This document shows, in pieces, positions 22,183 through 32,709 of a stretch of DNA of 64,000 nt. Each line of letters begins with the position of its first letter. The stretch's first letter is position 1. A model generated the notes under the pieces. It did not search any database. It was not told the origin of the DNA and saw nothing but the letters and a program-made list of their open reading frames with translations. A program made the position numbers and the translations under genes. Source of the DNA: Halichondria panicea (taxonomy: Eukaryota > Porifera > Demospongiae > Suberitida > Halichondriidae); NCBI RefSeq assembly GCF_963675165.1, contig NC_087393.1, forward strand, positions 5,134,202-5,198,201, read 5' to 3'.

Positions 22183-24071
22183 GTACTGACTCCAGTACGG
22201 TTGGAGCAGCTCAAGGATCAGCTATTGGAGGAGTGCAATCGGGACAACCAGAAGGTAGGTACAACAATCTCTGTGTGTGTACAGCCTCGTATATTATAGT
22301 TTGATTTGTTTACAGATGGTGGAGTCACTAGAAAGTCAGTTGGAGGCTCTGGGCAGGTGAGAGACTGAGTCCTATACCTGCCTGTAATGGTGTATGTGTC
22401 TGTGTAGGGAGTGCAGTGAACTGAGGTACAACTACTCATTCCTCAAGGCAGAGCATGGGAACGTAATGGTGGGTGGGCATAGTTATTGTAATTATGAAAT
22501 ATTCCTTGACACAGACAACTCATCAGACAGTACTGCAAGAGTTGCAGGCCAAGCACCAGACAGAGGTGGGTGTTTGATCATGTGTGTCTGTGACACTGAC
22601 AAAGTTCTGCTTTTTCTCTAGCTGAATGCCTACATTGAGGAGAGGAAGTCGTTTATAGCTCGTAATGAGAGGGACATTCCCACTGACGTACAGCGTATAA
22701 GACAGCTACAGAGGAAGAACAACGATGTGAGTATGTATGCATGTGTTACCAGTGGATCATGTGACTAACAATATCCCATAGCTTCAACAAAAGGCCAAAG
22801 GTCTCCTGGCCGAGAATGAAGACTTGAGGGGGGAGAGGGAGGTGATGGCAGCACTTACTGAGCAGGTACGTCGCTAAGTGGGTGTGGTCATGATGTCATA
22901 TCCTGTTGTGTAGAGTCAGCAAGGAGCGTGTCAGGAGGTGGCTGAGTTGAAGGCAACCGTCAAAACACTACAAGTAATTACTTCCCTAGATATTTATTAT
23001 AATCGTGTGTATTACAATTCTCTCATCAGTTTGAGTCCTCTGCTCAGAGTGAACAGATTGTCTGTTTGCAAGGAGAGCTGGGGAAGGCCAGACAAGAACT
23101 GGTCTCCCTCAATGAACAGCTAGCACTGGTACACACGCAACTGGACAACACCAAGAGGTAGGCCACTACTAGTCTTAACTGTGCTACGTAACTATTCATG
23201 TGTTTGCTGTTATAGGAGGCTGAGTGAAGCAGAGCATGAGCACTCTCTAGAGTTAAGCCAGCTCAAGATGAAGCACTTGGACGTTGTGAGGGAACTAGAG
23301 GAAGGACGAGAAGTGTGTGTGACTGAGTGTAAGGCACTAGAGGCACAACTGGAGGCTCAGGGGAGGAGTATAGAGGCCAGGGACTCTCTGCTTGCTGATA
23401 AGGTACCTATGGGATCACACTGTATTATTGTAGGTTGCCCCCCCCCCCCGACACACTCAGGAGCGTCAGTGTGAGAGTCGGGTGACAGCTGCCAGAGAGA
23501 GAGAGTGGGAGAAACAAGTGCTACTAGACAGAGAGAAAGTTGAACTAGAGGGAGCTGTGGCCAGTCTACAACAGTCAGTGCAATAATTATTGTTAGCATA
23601 ATTCGTGTACGTGTAATGTACCGTATAGCGGGTAATTATTTTTGTTGTCCAACTTTTCGTATTAACTACCTAAATATTCGTGCTCAGAATGGTGACGTAG
23701 AACCTAATGCGCTTTATTTCGAATGATGCTCTACAATACAAAAAGTTCCACATACAAAAACCCCCGCTGTACGGTATTGTAAATCGTACTGCATGAACAC
23801 TATAGTTGGTACTATACCAATACCTCCTCCCCTCCTACAGAGAGTTGTCCCAAAGCCGAGAAGGTGGTGATGCAAGAGTGGTGTCACTGGAGGACAAGGT
23901 CAGACAACTCTCCACTGCTAAGGTATGGTCAATTTAATTTATTGACTTAGTAACAGAATTATGGCTGTTCAAAAAATTCTGTAGAGTGGTCTGGAGTCAG
24001 AGTTGGAGCTGCTGAGAAGTCAGTTATCAGACAAGACGAATGAGCTACAGTCTGTGATGATGGTGAGTGTG

Positions 24072-24103
<32 letters not shown>

Positions 24104-25270
24104 TGTGTGTGCTATACATGTACAATCACTGTATGTACAAACCAGGAGATGAAGCAAATAGCAGGTGTGAGCAGAAAGTATCAATCCCTACTATCTGAGC
24201 ACAGAAAGTGAGTGATTACACCACAGTACCCCCACATATCCACCACCCCCCACAGATTGGAAAGTTTAGTGACTGAACTTAGAGAGTCTAAACTTTCCAC
24301 TGAAGATTCATTAAGAGAGGTCCAGACACGAGGCAGAGGGCAGGGGGAGACTTTTGAGCGAGTGAGAGACAAATTAACACAAGATCTCCACACAGAGAAG
24401 TGCGTCTGTGTGTGTGTGTGTCTGTGTGCGTGTGTGTGTGTGTGTGTCGTGTATAATTATTGACGGACTTCACACTTCAGGACTTTGTGGGAAAGGGAGA
24501 GAGATGGTTTACTGGGCAAGCTGAAAGATTGTGAGTCCAGCAAACAGTCACTGGAACAACAGTTAACAGCCTCAAAAGCCACCAACAAAAAGGTACTAGG
24601 GAAAAATGTATGATAGATTTTCTGAACCTTAGAAAGAGATGTTTCCATGCATATTTCGTCAGGCCCATAATAAACATTTCGGCCTTGAACCACCATGGGC
24701 TTTTGATAACACCATTTCTTTTCCCTAAGCTTTCATAAAGTCATAAAATTATTGATAATTTTATTGGATCCACAGGATTCAAGTTATCGTATCATTATGG
24801 CAGCATACATTCTAACCCCCGCCCTTTATACAGTTGCAGAAGCATTACAAGAAGCAGATTATAGAGCTGGAGTCCAGTGCTGAAGTATTGAGAGCACAAC
24901 AGGAGAGAGCAACCACTGAGAAACAGGCACTACAGTGAGTAGCCATTTCTCTCATGCAGTGGGTGTTATTCTGTACGTGTGTGTCTATAGGAGTTCACTG
25001 AAACTGGAAAATCAGAGGCTACAAAGAAAGCTGTCTAATGTGAGCATTTGCTATTGGCCTGTATTAATATCGTGTGTATATTTATGCTCATGCAGATACT
25101 GCGTTCACAGAAGGAGTTCCAGTTCTTGTTGCACAACCAACCACAGACACAGTACCTCTCTTTCCCTCAACACCTGGTACGGCCATTGTGTGTGTGCCTA
25201 TTACCTTCACTGTATAATCATGCAGGAATCAACTCAAGACACAGACAATTTAGATACATGTAGAGAATAA
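21749..25270 (+). CDS. CEP83: CEP83 (CCDC41), centriolar distal-appendage coiled-coil protein
   Basis: Twenty-one exons, 642 aa: 21749-21880, 21956-22096, 22183-22254, 22316-22356, 22408-22468, 22515-22565, 22622-22726, 22782-22865, 22914-22973, 23030-23157, 23216-23402, 23461-23573, 23841-23922, 23985-24062, 24146-24207, 24256-24399, 24481-24592, 24834-24934, 24991-25039, 25096-25176, 25226-25270. Almost continuous coiled coil. Family-specific stretches: LLDQRMRAEKHKTNFEALKA, VLTPVRLEQLKDQLLEE, ELRYNYSFLKAEH and a C-terminal RSQKEFQFLL. CEP83 docks the mother centriole to membrane and starts ciliogenesis. The human protein is about 700 aa. It shares a short divergent promoter with MFSD11. 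Confidence 0.9.
22102..22182. repeat. (TG)n microsatellite in CEP83 intron 2
   Basis: TG tracts with TAGTGTGTGATG interruptions fill almost the whole intron and end at the acceptor TGTAG. Confidence 0.85.
23619..23776. mobile_element. MITE family A copy in CEP83 intron 12
   Basis: TACCGTATAGCGGGTAAT at the left and CCCCCGCTGTACGGTA at the right, inverted; interior CGAATGATGCTCTACAATAC as in other copies. Confidence 0.8.
24598..24775. mobile_element. Repeat family C copy, partial
   Basis: Contains AAGCTTTCATAAAGTCATAA and GATAGATTTTCTGAACCTTAG, similar to the ends of elements at 39165 and 46690. Confidence 0.35.
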
Positions 25271-25439
25271 ATGATATGTAATTTTTTAAGTTTGTTATAA
25301 AGACGACCTTTCCCCTATTTTCAATGCAATATATAAAACAAGTCCTAGTCTTGAACAGCAGCTTGTTTAGGGCTGTGTTGTGATGTGGAGAGGAGTTAGA
25401 GGATTCTTACCTGCTAACAGCTTGATAGTGGTGCGAGGG

Positions 25440-26865
25440 ATGTCTTCAGGAGCTGTGAGGAGACTGGAGGGGAAGGTGGCAGTCGTGACTGCATCCACAG
25501 AGGGGTGAGAGTCTAACAGCTAGTGCATGCTGTTAGTGTAGCCACACACAAAAGCCTACCTGAAATACCATGTTATTAAATTATGCTCCATGGGTACACT
25601 TATTGCTGCTTGAATGTTTGAGACTATTTTTGCTCTCAGGATTGGCTACAGTATTGCGAAGAAGCTGGCCATGGACGGTGCAAAGGTCATGTTGAGCAGC
25701 CGTAGAATTGCTCACGTGGAGCGGGCGGTGAAGCAGTTACGTAGCGAGTGTGAGGGTGTGAGTGTGGAGGGGGTGGTGTGTCATGTGGGCAAGGACGACC
25801 ATCGCAAGAACCTCATCAAAGAAGTGAGTTCATGAATACATACCATACTAAGTATTTTGTTTCTCTAGACGGTGTCCAAGTTTGGCAAGCTTGACATAGT
25901 GGTCTCCAATGCTGCAGCTAATCCCACTATGGGCCTCACGTTGGAGGTATGTAGGAACTAGTAATCACTATTGTGTTCATGATTATAATCAATGGTGTTG
26001 TTCTCCTCATGCACAGACGTCTGATTCTGCTTGGGACAAGGTAGGATGATATATATAATTATCTTTATATGATAAATAATTATATCTATAATGTTTTAAC
26101 TGTGTGTACAGATATTTGAGGTGAATGTGAAGGCAGCTGCTCTGCTGGTCAAGGAGGCTCACCCTCACCTGGTAGCCAGCGGGTGAGATTAATGATTACC
26201 ATTTACGGTTTATGGTGTGAGACTTATTCTATTTGTTCCAGATTTGGAGCTGTTCTGTTTGTCTCTTCTCTTGGTGGATATGCTCCGTTTCCAGTGAGCA
26301 CTCATTTGCACACTTTCATATTTTTTATTGCTCTCTTAGATGCTTGGAGCCTACTCCGTGAGCAAGACAGCTTTACTTGGACTGACTAAAGCATTGGCTG
26401 AGGAACTAGCACCGGACAACATCAGAGTGAACTGCATAGCTCCTGGTTTGATCAAAACAAAGTTTAGCTCTTCAGTGAGTTTGATGTAAATAGTGAGAAT
26501 ATTGCAAGTAACAGCGTGTAGCCGTGATCGTCTAGAGGTTAGGACATTACGTTGTGGCCGTAATAACCCAGGTTCGAATCCTGGTCACGGCAGTTTTTTT
26601 CTTTAATTTTTATTGTTGGTGTGTATATTTTTTTCCTGCAGCTTTGGAAAAATCCTACTCTTCTTGAAGAATATAACAAAAGAAACCCTCTGGGAAGGCA
26701 AGTTCACAATAGGTTCAACTGCGTGCTTTGATTGTAATTATACTTTGCAGAATGGGAGAGCCTGATGAGTGTGCAGGTGCAGTGTCTTTCCTCTGCTCTA
26801 ATGAAGCCAGCTACATCACCGGGGAAACCATTGTCATTGCAGGTGGTGAGAGGGCTAGGCTGTGA
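25440..26865 (+). CDS. DHRS4-like short-chain dehydrogenase/reductase, copy 1
   Basis: Exons 25440-25504, 25640-25823, 25869-25946, 26017-26040, 26112-26182, 26242-26293, 26340-26474, 26642-26697, 26751-26865; 259 aa. Classical SDR: cofactor motif [19 protein letters not shown]-type basic residues after SSRR, SNAA motif, catalytic Ser in [12 protein letters not shown] (YxxxK), [11 protein letters not shown] near the end. The C-terminus ARL is a possible PTS1 variant; DHRS4 is a peroxisomal NADPH carbonyl/retinal reductase ending in SRL. The intron after 26697 starts with GC (GGAAG|GCAAGT), a GC-AG intron. A tRNA-His lies in the intron before exon 8. First of four tandem copies. Confidence 0.9.
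26521..26592 (+). tRNA. tRNA-His (anticodon GTG)
   Basis: A 72-nt cloverleaf: acceptor GCCGTGA/TCACGGC with A73, D arm with AGAGGTTAGGA, anticodon stem TTACG/CGTAA with loop TTGTGGC, T arm CCAGG-TTCGAAT-CCTGG. A T-run (GTTTTTTT) follows at once as Pol III terminator. It lies in sense orientation inside intron 7 of dehydrogenase copy 1. Confidence 0.95.
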
Positions 26866-27903
26866 GAACTGGTCTACTTTTTTTATAAAACAGTTTGATT
26901 CCTTTGTGTTTAGCACTCTGTTTTGTATGTCATGGTAATGTCATGGTAATGTCATGGTACCGGGCCCAGTAGGGACTGAAATTTTTTATCAGTTGTTGAT
27001 GTTAGTGCTAACCATAGACAGTGCTGTATTTAAATGGGGGTTGTCTGTAGAGGCACATAACTGATGTGTTCTCCCTGTTTGGTTAATTTGGTATGACTGT
27101 TGCCCAGTGGAGACTGTGTGTAGAAGTTTGGGTTTTATTTTCGATTACTGGTAGGTATACTAGGCCACTCCAAGTGATACTCTGGTTTCTGGTCCACCGC
27201 CCGCATCAGATTTTATTCTTGGATTTCTATCTCATTATTGGATTTCTATCTCATTATTTCTACTACGCATGCGCAGAATGGTCCATGTGGTACAAAATAA
27301 GTGTGATAATGATATTCATTTGCAAAATAATGAGATTCATAAGGTGAAATTGATAATGACATAATGAGAAAAGCCGCCTGCCCGCATGCAATTAGAAAAA
27401 CTTCAGGACCAGAAACCAGAGTGTCACTTGGAGTGGCTATCATGAGACCGTACGAGAAAGAGCGTCTTACTATGTGGATCACGTTTTGTAAGTGGTTATG
27501 ACAACGTTACCATATAGAGAGTGTGAAGTTGTACACTAGGTGGTTGAATCCCTACACGTGTTATATGCACTGCAGTCGCTTCCATAATAATTTGCAGTTT
27601 ATATGGGCTCCTTTGCAATTGAGTGAGAATAGCCTCTCTTTAATGTAGCAAAACTTTGTCATAGTTTATTCAATTTCAAAATGTCGTATACCATTGGATT
27701 CCTTGTTAAACAAGCATTTCTGTCTGTATGCCTTAGCGGTGATAAGCTCCAACCAGCTAAAAGTTAGTATTTTCCATGTACATGTACAAAGTCCCTGGCA
27801 TACCAGTTAACCATAATTATAAAGTGTAAATTGACCACAGAACTTCTAAGGTCATTCACAATGCAGATAGACTTTTAATTATAGAGCTGCAACTGTGTGG
27901 AAG
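26866..27903. other. Intergenic between dehydrogenase copies 1 and 2
   Basis: About 1 kb with no coding exon recognised. It holds the inverted-repeat element at 27164-27437 and a GTCATGGTAAT triplication near 26930-26955. The last 100 bp should cont the promoter of copy 2. Confidence 0.5.
27164..27437. mobile_element. MITE-like element with about 32-bp terminal inverted repeats
   Basis: Left end GCCACTCCAAGTGATACTCT and onward to TTTCTGGTCC; right end is its inverse (GGACCAGAAACCAGAGTGTC onward to GGAGTGGC) with one mismatch. About 274 bp; TA flanks the right end and lies one base outside the left end. The interior has CGCATGCG and direct GGATTTCTATCTCATTATT repeats. No transposase. Confidence 0.75.
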
Positions 27904-29337
27904 ATGTCCTTAGGAGCTGTAAGAAAACTGGAGGGGAAGGTGGCAGTGTTGACTGCATCCACAAGTGGGTATGTTGTTATGAGCCCCTCTCCCAAATCAT
28001 TGATTTTATCAGTTTCGGTTCGCTTTTAGCATTGGCTACAGCATGGCTAAGAAAATGGTCGTAGATGGTGCAAAGGTCATGTTGAGCAGCCGTAAAAGTG
28101 CTAACGTGGAGCGGGCGGTGGAGCAGTTACGTAGCGAGTGTGAGGGTGTGAGTGTGGAGGGGGTAGTGTGTCATGTGGGCAACGACGACCATCGCAAGAA
28201 CCTCATCAAAGAAGTGAGTTCATTATGACTTTTGGCATCCTTTTTAGCAATCATGGTCGATCATTTCCCACTCTTTTGATAACAAAAAATTAATGTTCAT
28301 CATGATATCAATCATAATTATGTGTATTAGCAATTAATAGCTATATAGTAGCTTTATGTTATGTACTTGGCACCTCCACTGAGGCATTAGCACCCGCGGT
28401 GCTTTCATTTAATACATAAACTATTTGGCCTTATTTCCTTTCCCTGTTCAGACTGTGTCTAAGTTTGGTAGACTTGATATACTGGTGTCCAACGCTGCAG
28501 TGAATCCAATGACAGAGGGAACTTTGATGGTACATTACCTCTCACACATTATACTCTTGATAACTGTACCATCTTTCCTTTAGACTTCTGAGTCTGCTTG
28601 GGATAAGGTTTGTGTCTATGTGTAGCTCGTTGTGTATTGGCTCATCTATTTTATATGGTGTGTACAGATATTTGAGGTGAATGTGAAGGCAGCTGCTCTG
28701 CTGGTCAAGGAGGCCCACCCTCACCTGGTAGCCAGCGGGTGAGATTAATGATTACCATTTACGGTTTGTGGTGTGAGATTTATTCCATTTGTCACAGATC
28801 TGGAGCTGTTCTGTTTGTCTCTTCTCTTGGTGGATATGCTCCTGTACCTGTAAGTATTAATTAATGATTTTAACCTAATAATAGTGTATTATGATTATCA
28901 GTCTATTGGAGCCTACTCCGTGAGCAAGACAGCTTTGCTTGGACTGACTAAGGCATTGGCTGAAGAGCTTGCCCCTGACAACATCAGAGTGAACTGTATA
29001 GCTCCTGCACTATTCAAGACAGACTTCGGTGCTGTGGTAAGTTTCAATATGTCTGTATGTCAGCCTCTATAATGCAATCTACAGCTTTGGAAGAAAAATT
29101 CCGTCTACAGTGATGCACAGAAAAAAAAGTTTCCTACCTGGAGGTAAACGCAAACACAACGTACAAGTCATGTACTTTACCCCACACCCCTCCACCCCAC
29201 ACCCACCCCACCACTACTACAGGCTAGGAGAGCCTGATGAGTGTGCAGGAGCAGTGGCCTTCCTCTGCTCTGATGAGGCCAGCTACATCACCGGGGAGAC
29301 CATCCCTCTCACTACTGTTGAAGGTGTTAGACTGTGA
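27904..29337 (+). CDS. DHRS4-like short-chain dehydrogenase/reductase, copy 2
   Basis: Exons 27904-27968, 28030-28213, 28452-28529, 28584-28607, 28668-28738, 28798-28849, 28902-29036, 29085-29143, 29223-29337; 260 aa. Intron positions and phases equal those of copy 1. [14 protein letters not shown] cofactor motif, SNAA, catalytic Ser (FVSSLGG), YSVSK, IAPALFKTDF. The end reads [13 protein letters not shown] instead of the usual IxxxGG loop, so the C-terminal lid differs from copy 1; copy 4 shares this change. A possible PTS1 variant VRL is weak. Repeat family D lies in intron 2. Confidence 0.88.
28245..28420. mobile_element. Dispersed repeat family D copy
   Basis: ATCATGGTCGATCATTTCCC at the left and CTCCACTGAGGCATTAGCAC with GGTGCTTTCATTTA at the right; same ends as 11020-11165 with a longer interior. 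Confidence 0.45.
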
Positions 29338-29871
29338 GACACACTAACTCAGCCAACACTTAGCTCAGAGAACATTCTTGTTTTCACTACATTTTTTTAT
29401 GGTGTGCATGTGGCTACGCTTGCTCTCTCCTTTAGGATTCACTTGTTTTGCTTGTATCAATACCTATAATAGTAGCTACAAAATACATGGGAGTGTACTA
29501 TCATTATTATCTATGTAATTAGCTCTTGTTGATCTTTACCACAAGTTCAGTTACTTGACCAGATATACCTAGCATTTCAGCATGGCTAAACATTTGCATG
29601 CACAGGTATATTATAAGGAAAGCTCAAGATGTGGAAATGATCGACCACTTTTGGCATCCTGTTCAGCATGTAAAAATGTAATATCTGTGTGTATTGACAG
29701 CACTTTCATTAAATCTAAGTATCAAGACAAACCAGCAAAAACACTGGCCAAACACAGAAAACAAACAAGACATTGTTGAATACTGTTCATATTTTCTTCA
29801 CCCTTTTGGCAGGTGGGATCATGTGCATCAGCTTATTTTTCTCAGTCACACGTTTCACTGCTTTCAATGCT
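29338..29871. other. Intergenic; contains a duplicated dehydrogenase promoter block
   Basis: The stretch TTGATCTTTACCACAAGTTC plus AGTTACTTG at about 29528-29557 repeats the block found just upstream of copies 3 and 4 (about 31239 and 32630), but here no dehydrogenase follows. No gene was seen. Confidence 0.5.
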
Positions 29872-31127
29872 TTAGCAATCCTCACAGAAGCAAGGTAATA
29901 CCGCTTCATTTTTTCTAATTTCCTCACTGACCTCGATATGATTAAGTACAGTTTTGACAGAAGCACCTCCACGATCAATGGTGAACTCAGGTACTTTTAT
30001 TAGCACAGCAGCAGATATAAAAATATAAAATGATGACAGCAATGGTTCCTTCCTCTCGTTTGTCCACACACACCAACGAACATTCTCAGTATTCTCAACA
30101 TTGCCAAACTCATGCTCCAGCTGTTCTTCATCACACCAATCATCACTATCACCCTTATAACTTTCCACTCTGTGTTGAAACGATGGTACAATGAAATCTA
30201 TGCAAGATTCCTCATCGTCCTCATCAGCAAGTCCTCTACATAACTGCACAGAGAGACCAAGTGATTTGGAAACACGGTAAATGATCATGTCTTCTCCTTT
30301 AAGGAAAGGGCATCTCCAAATTCGGTATTCCCACACCATCTACACTCATTGAACTCATTATATTGGTAGTGACAGAAGAATCCGAGCGTTCCACCCTCCC
30401 TCATGAAGTGAGGGGTCTTCAAAGCAGCCTGCAGCTCTTTGTGGAGAGGGCTGGTAGTAACGTCGAGTGATGCTGGATGGCAGGCAGGCAGAATGTGGTA
30501 CAGGTTGTAGGTGAGGGTGAAGCGATGGCCGCTGGTCACAGGGAGAACTTCGTGCTCCACATCGCTATAGAACGTAGTCCACTGAGTGGTTGTCGGGGAA
30601 GAGCTCCAATCAAACATTATTGTGTGTCCCTGGTGCTTGGTCACTAGAGCACCTCCTGTAAACTGGGAGGGGAGACTCACTACCAGGCTTCCAAACATCT
30701 CTGGAGATCAAGGTGTGTCTACATGAGCCTTGAAGTGACCACCAGTTGAGTAGACATTCAGTTTGTACAGTTCTGCTCAGATGGATGACCGAACAGCCAT
30801 GATGTTAGTAATGGAGCCAAGAATTGTTGTGTTGGCTAACACAAAATTGGCAGAGAAACAATCTGGATCTAGTTTGAGAGCATCTGTGATAGTTTGGCCA
30901 AAACTAGCAGTAGAGCAGGCCTCGAGGAACTCTGTAAGATTTTTGTCCTCCATCACATCCAATGGCAAGGTTAGTGCATTGTAGCCTCCAGTTTTTTGTG
31001 TGTAGTATATGGTCACATTGTCCACTTGAGGAAGGGAGCCTCCATAAGAAAATGTCTTCGCAACTTCACCGAGGTTTGAGATGACAGTCTTTTCAGCTGT
31101 GTCTTGGAGACTACTAGAGCTAGACAT
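29872..31127 (-). pseudogene. Broken intronless 2-oxoglutarate/Fe(II) oxygenase gene
   Basis: Read on the minus strand from the ATG at 31127, one frame runs to a TGA at 30777-30779, continues in the same frame through LNVYSTGGHFKAHVDTP (HxD metal ligands) to a second TGA at 30708-30710, then on through MFGSLVVSLP, GGALVTKHQG and SDVEHEVLPVTSGHRFTLTY. Near 30310 the frame shifts and homologous sequence resumes (LKGEDMIIYRVSKSLGL). Two in-frame TGA codons and a frameshift make it a pseudogene. Members of this prolyl-4-hydroxylase-like family hydroxylate protein side chains. It has no introns although all neighbours do, which suggests arrival by retroposition or transfer. It interrupts the dehydrogenase array. 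Confidence 0.75.
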
Positions 31128-31278
31128 CTTCAGGGGCAGTATAGAGATAACCAGAATTGTGCAATTAAAAGCACACGGCCATGCCAGAACTCTTGTGCGC
31201 ATGTGTACAAAACACCACCAATAATGCTCTTTATTTCTTATTGATCTTTACCACAAGTTCAGTAATTTAATGTGGAAG

Positions 31279-32555
31279 ATGTCCTTAGGAGCTGTAAGAA
31301 AACTGGAGGGGAAGGTGGCAGTGTTGACTGCATCCACAAGTGGGTATGTTGTTATGAGCCCCTCTCCCATATCATTGAGTTTTATTAGTTTTGTTTTGCT
31401 CTCAGCATTGGTTACAGCATGGCAAAGAAAATGGTCGTGGATGGTGCAAAGGTCATGTTGAGCAGCCGCAAAAGTGATAACGTGGAGCGGGCGGTGAAGC
31501 AGTTACGTAGCGAGTGTGAGGGTGTGAGTGTGGAGGGGGTGGTGTGTCATGTGGGCAACGACGACCATCGCAAGAATCTCATCAAAGAAGTGAGTTAATA
31601 AAAAATGCGTTGAACCAACTCAATCATGTCTCTTCTCTCTCCATGTACATGTACATGTATATATATTATATATATATATAGACACTGTCTAAGTTTGGTA
31701 AGCTAGACTATCTGGTCTCAAACGCAGCGGTAAACCCAGCCAAGTGTGGCATGCTAGAGGTGAGACTAGAAATGTATGTGGAAGTTCTTTATTTACCTAT
31801 CTCCTCTGTTTCGTACAGACTTCAGAATCTGCTTGGGATAAGGTATGTGTTAAAGAATGGACATGGTCTAACTTACTTGATGAAATGCACACAGATATTT
31901 GAAGTGAATGTGAAGGCAGCTGCTCTGCTGGTCAAGGAGGCTCACCCTCACCTGGTAGCCAGCGGGTGAGATTAATGATTATCATTGACACGTGTACTGT
32001 CCACATACCCAGATCTGGAGCTGTGGTGTTTGTGTCTTCAGCTGGTGGTTACTCACCAACCTCTGTAAGATTACTTTTAGAAAGAATATGGAATATCTAA
32101 TGTTAGAGTTTCATGTCAGTCGCTTGGAGCCTACTCTGTGAGCAAAACAGCTTTGTTTGGACTGACTAAGGCATTGGCTGAGGAACTAGCACCTGACAAC
32201 ATCAGAGTGAACTGTATAGCTCCCGGACTGTTCAAGACAGACTTCAGCTCTGTGGTGAGCCTATACTTGTAATGTAGGGCCTAGAACAACCATTAATTTT
32301 TGCCTAAAAATTTGGCAGGTTTGGAGCAATCCTGCATTCCTAGAATCAATGCAGTTCCATCCTTCCTGGAGGTAATTAATTTTTAATATAATATCCCCTC
32401 CCAACGCACCCACACCACATTGTCCTGCATTGTGCTACAGGCTGGGAGAGCCTGATGAGTGTGCAGGCGCAGTGGCGTTCCTCTGCTCTGATGAGGCCAG
32501 CTACATCACCGGGGAGACCATTGCTGTGTCTGGATTATGGGGAACTAGACTGTGA
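31279..32555 (+). CDS. DHRS4-like short-chain dehydrogenase/reductase, copy 3
   Basis: Exons 31279-31343, 31406-31589, 31682-31759, 31819-31842, 31895-31965, 32013-32064, 32120-32254, 32319-32371, 32441-32555; 258 aa. Cofactor motif [45 protein letters not shown]. It ends in [11 protein letters not shown], again unlike copies 1, 2 and 4. An in-frame ATG three codons upstream (31270) is an alternative start, but the start chosen matches the other copies. Exon 2 is almost identical in all four copies while exons 3, 6 and 8 differ. Confidence 0.9.
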
Positions 32556-32709
32556 AACAATATAACATAATTATTATACATGTAGTGTTTGTGTTGTGAA
32601 TTTTTTATTCAATTTGCCCTTTATTTCTTGTTGATCTTTACCACAAGTTCAGTTACTTGGTATACACAGTAGATAGTTATTTCATGTATACGTATGTAGA
32701 GCTGCAAAG

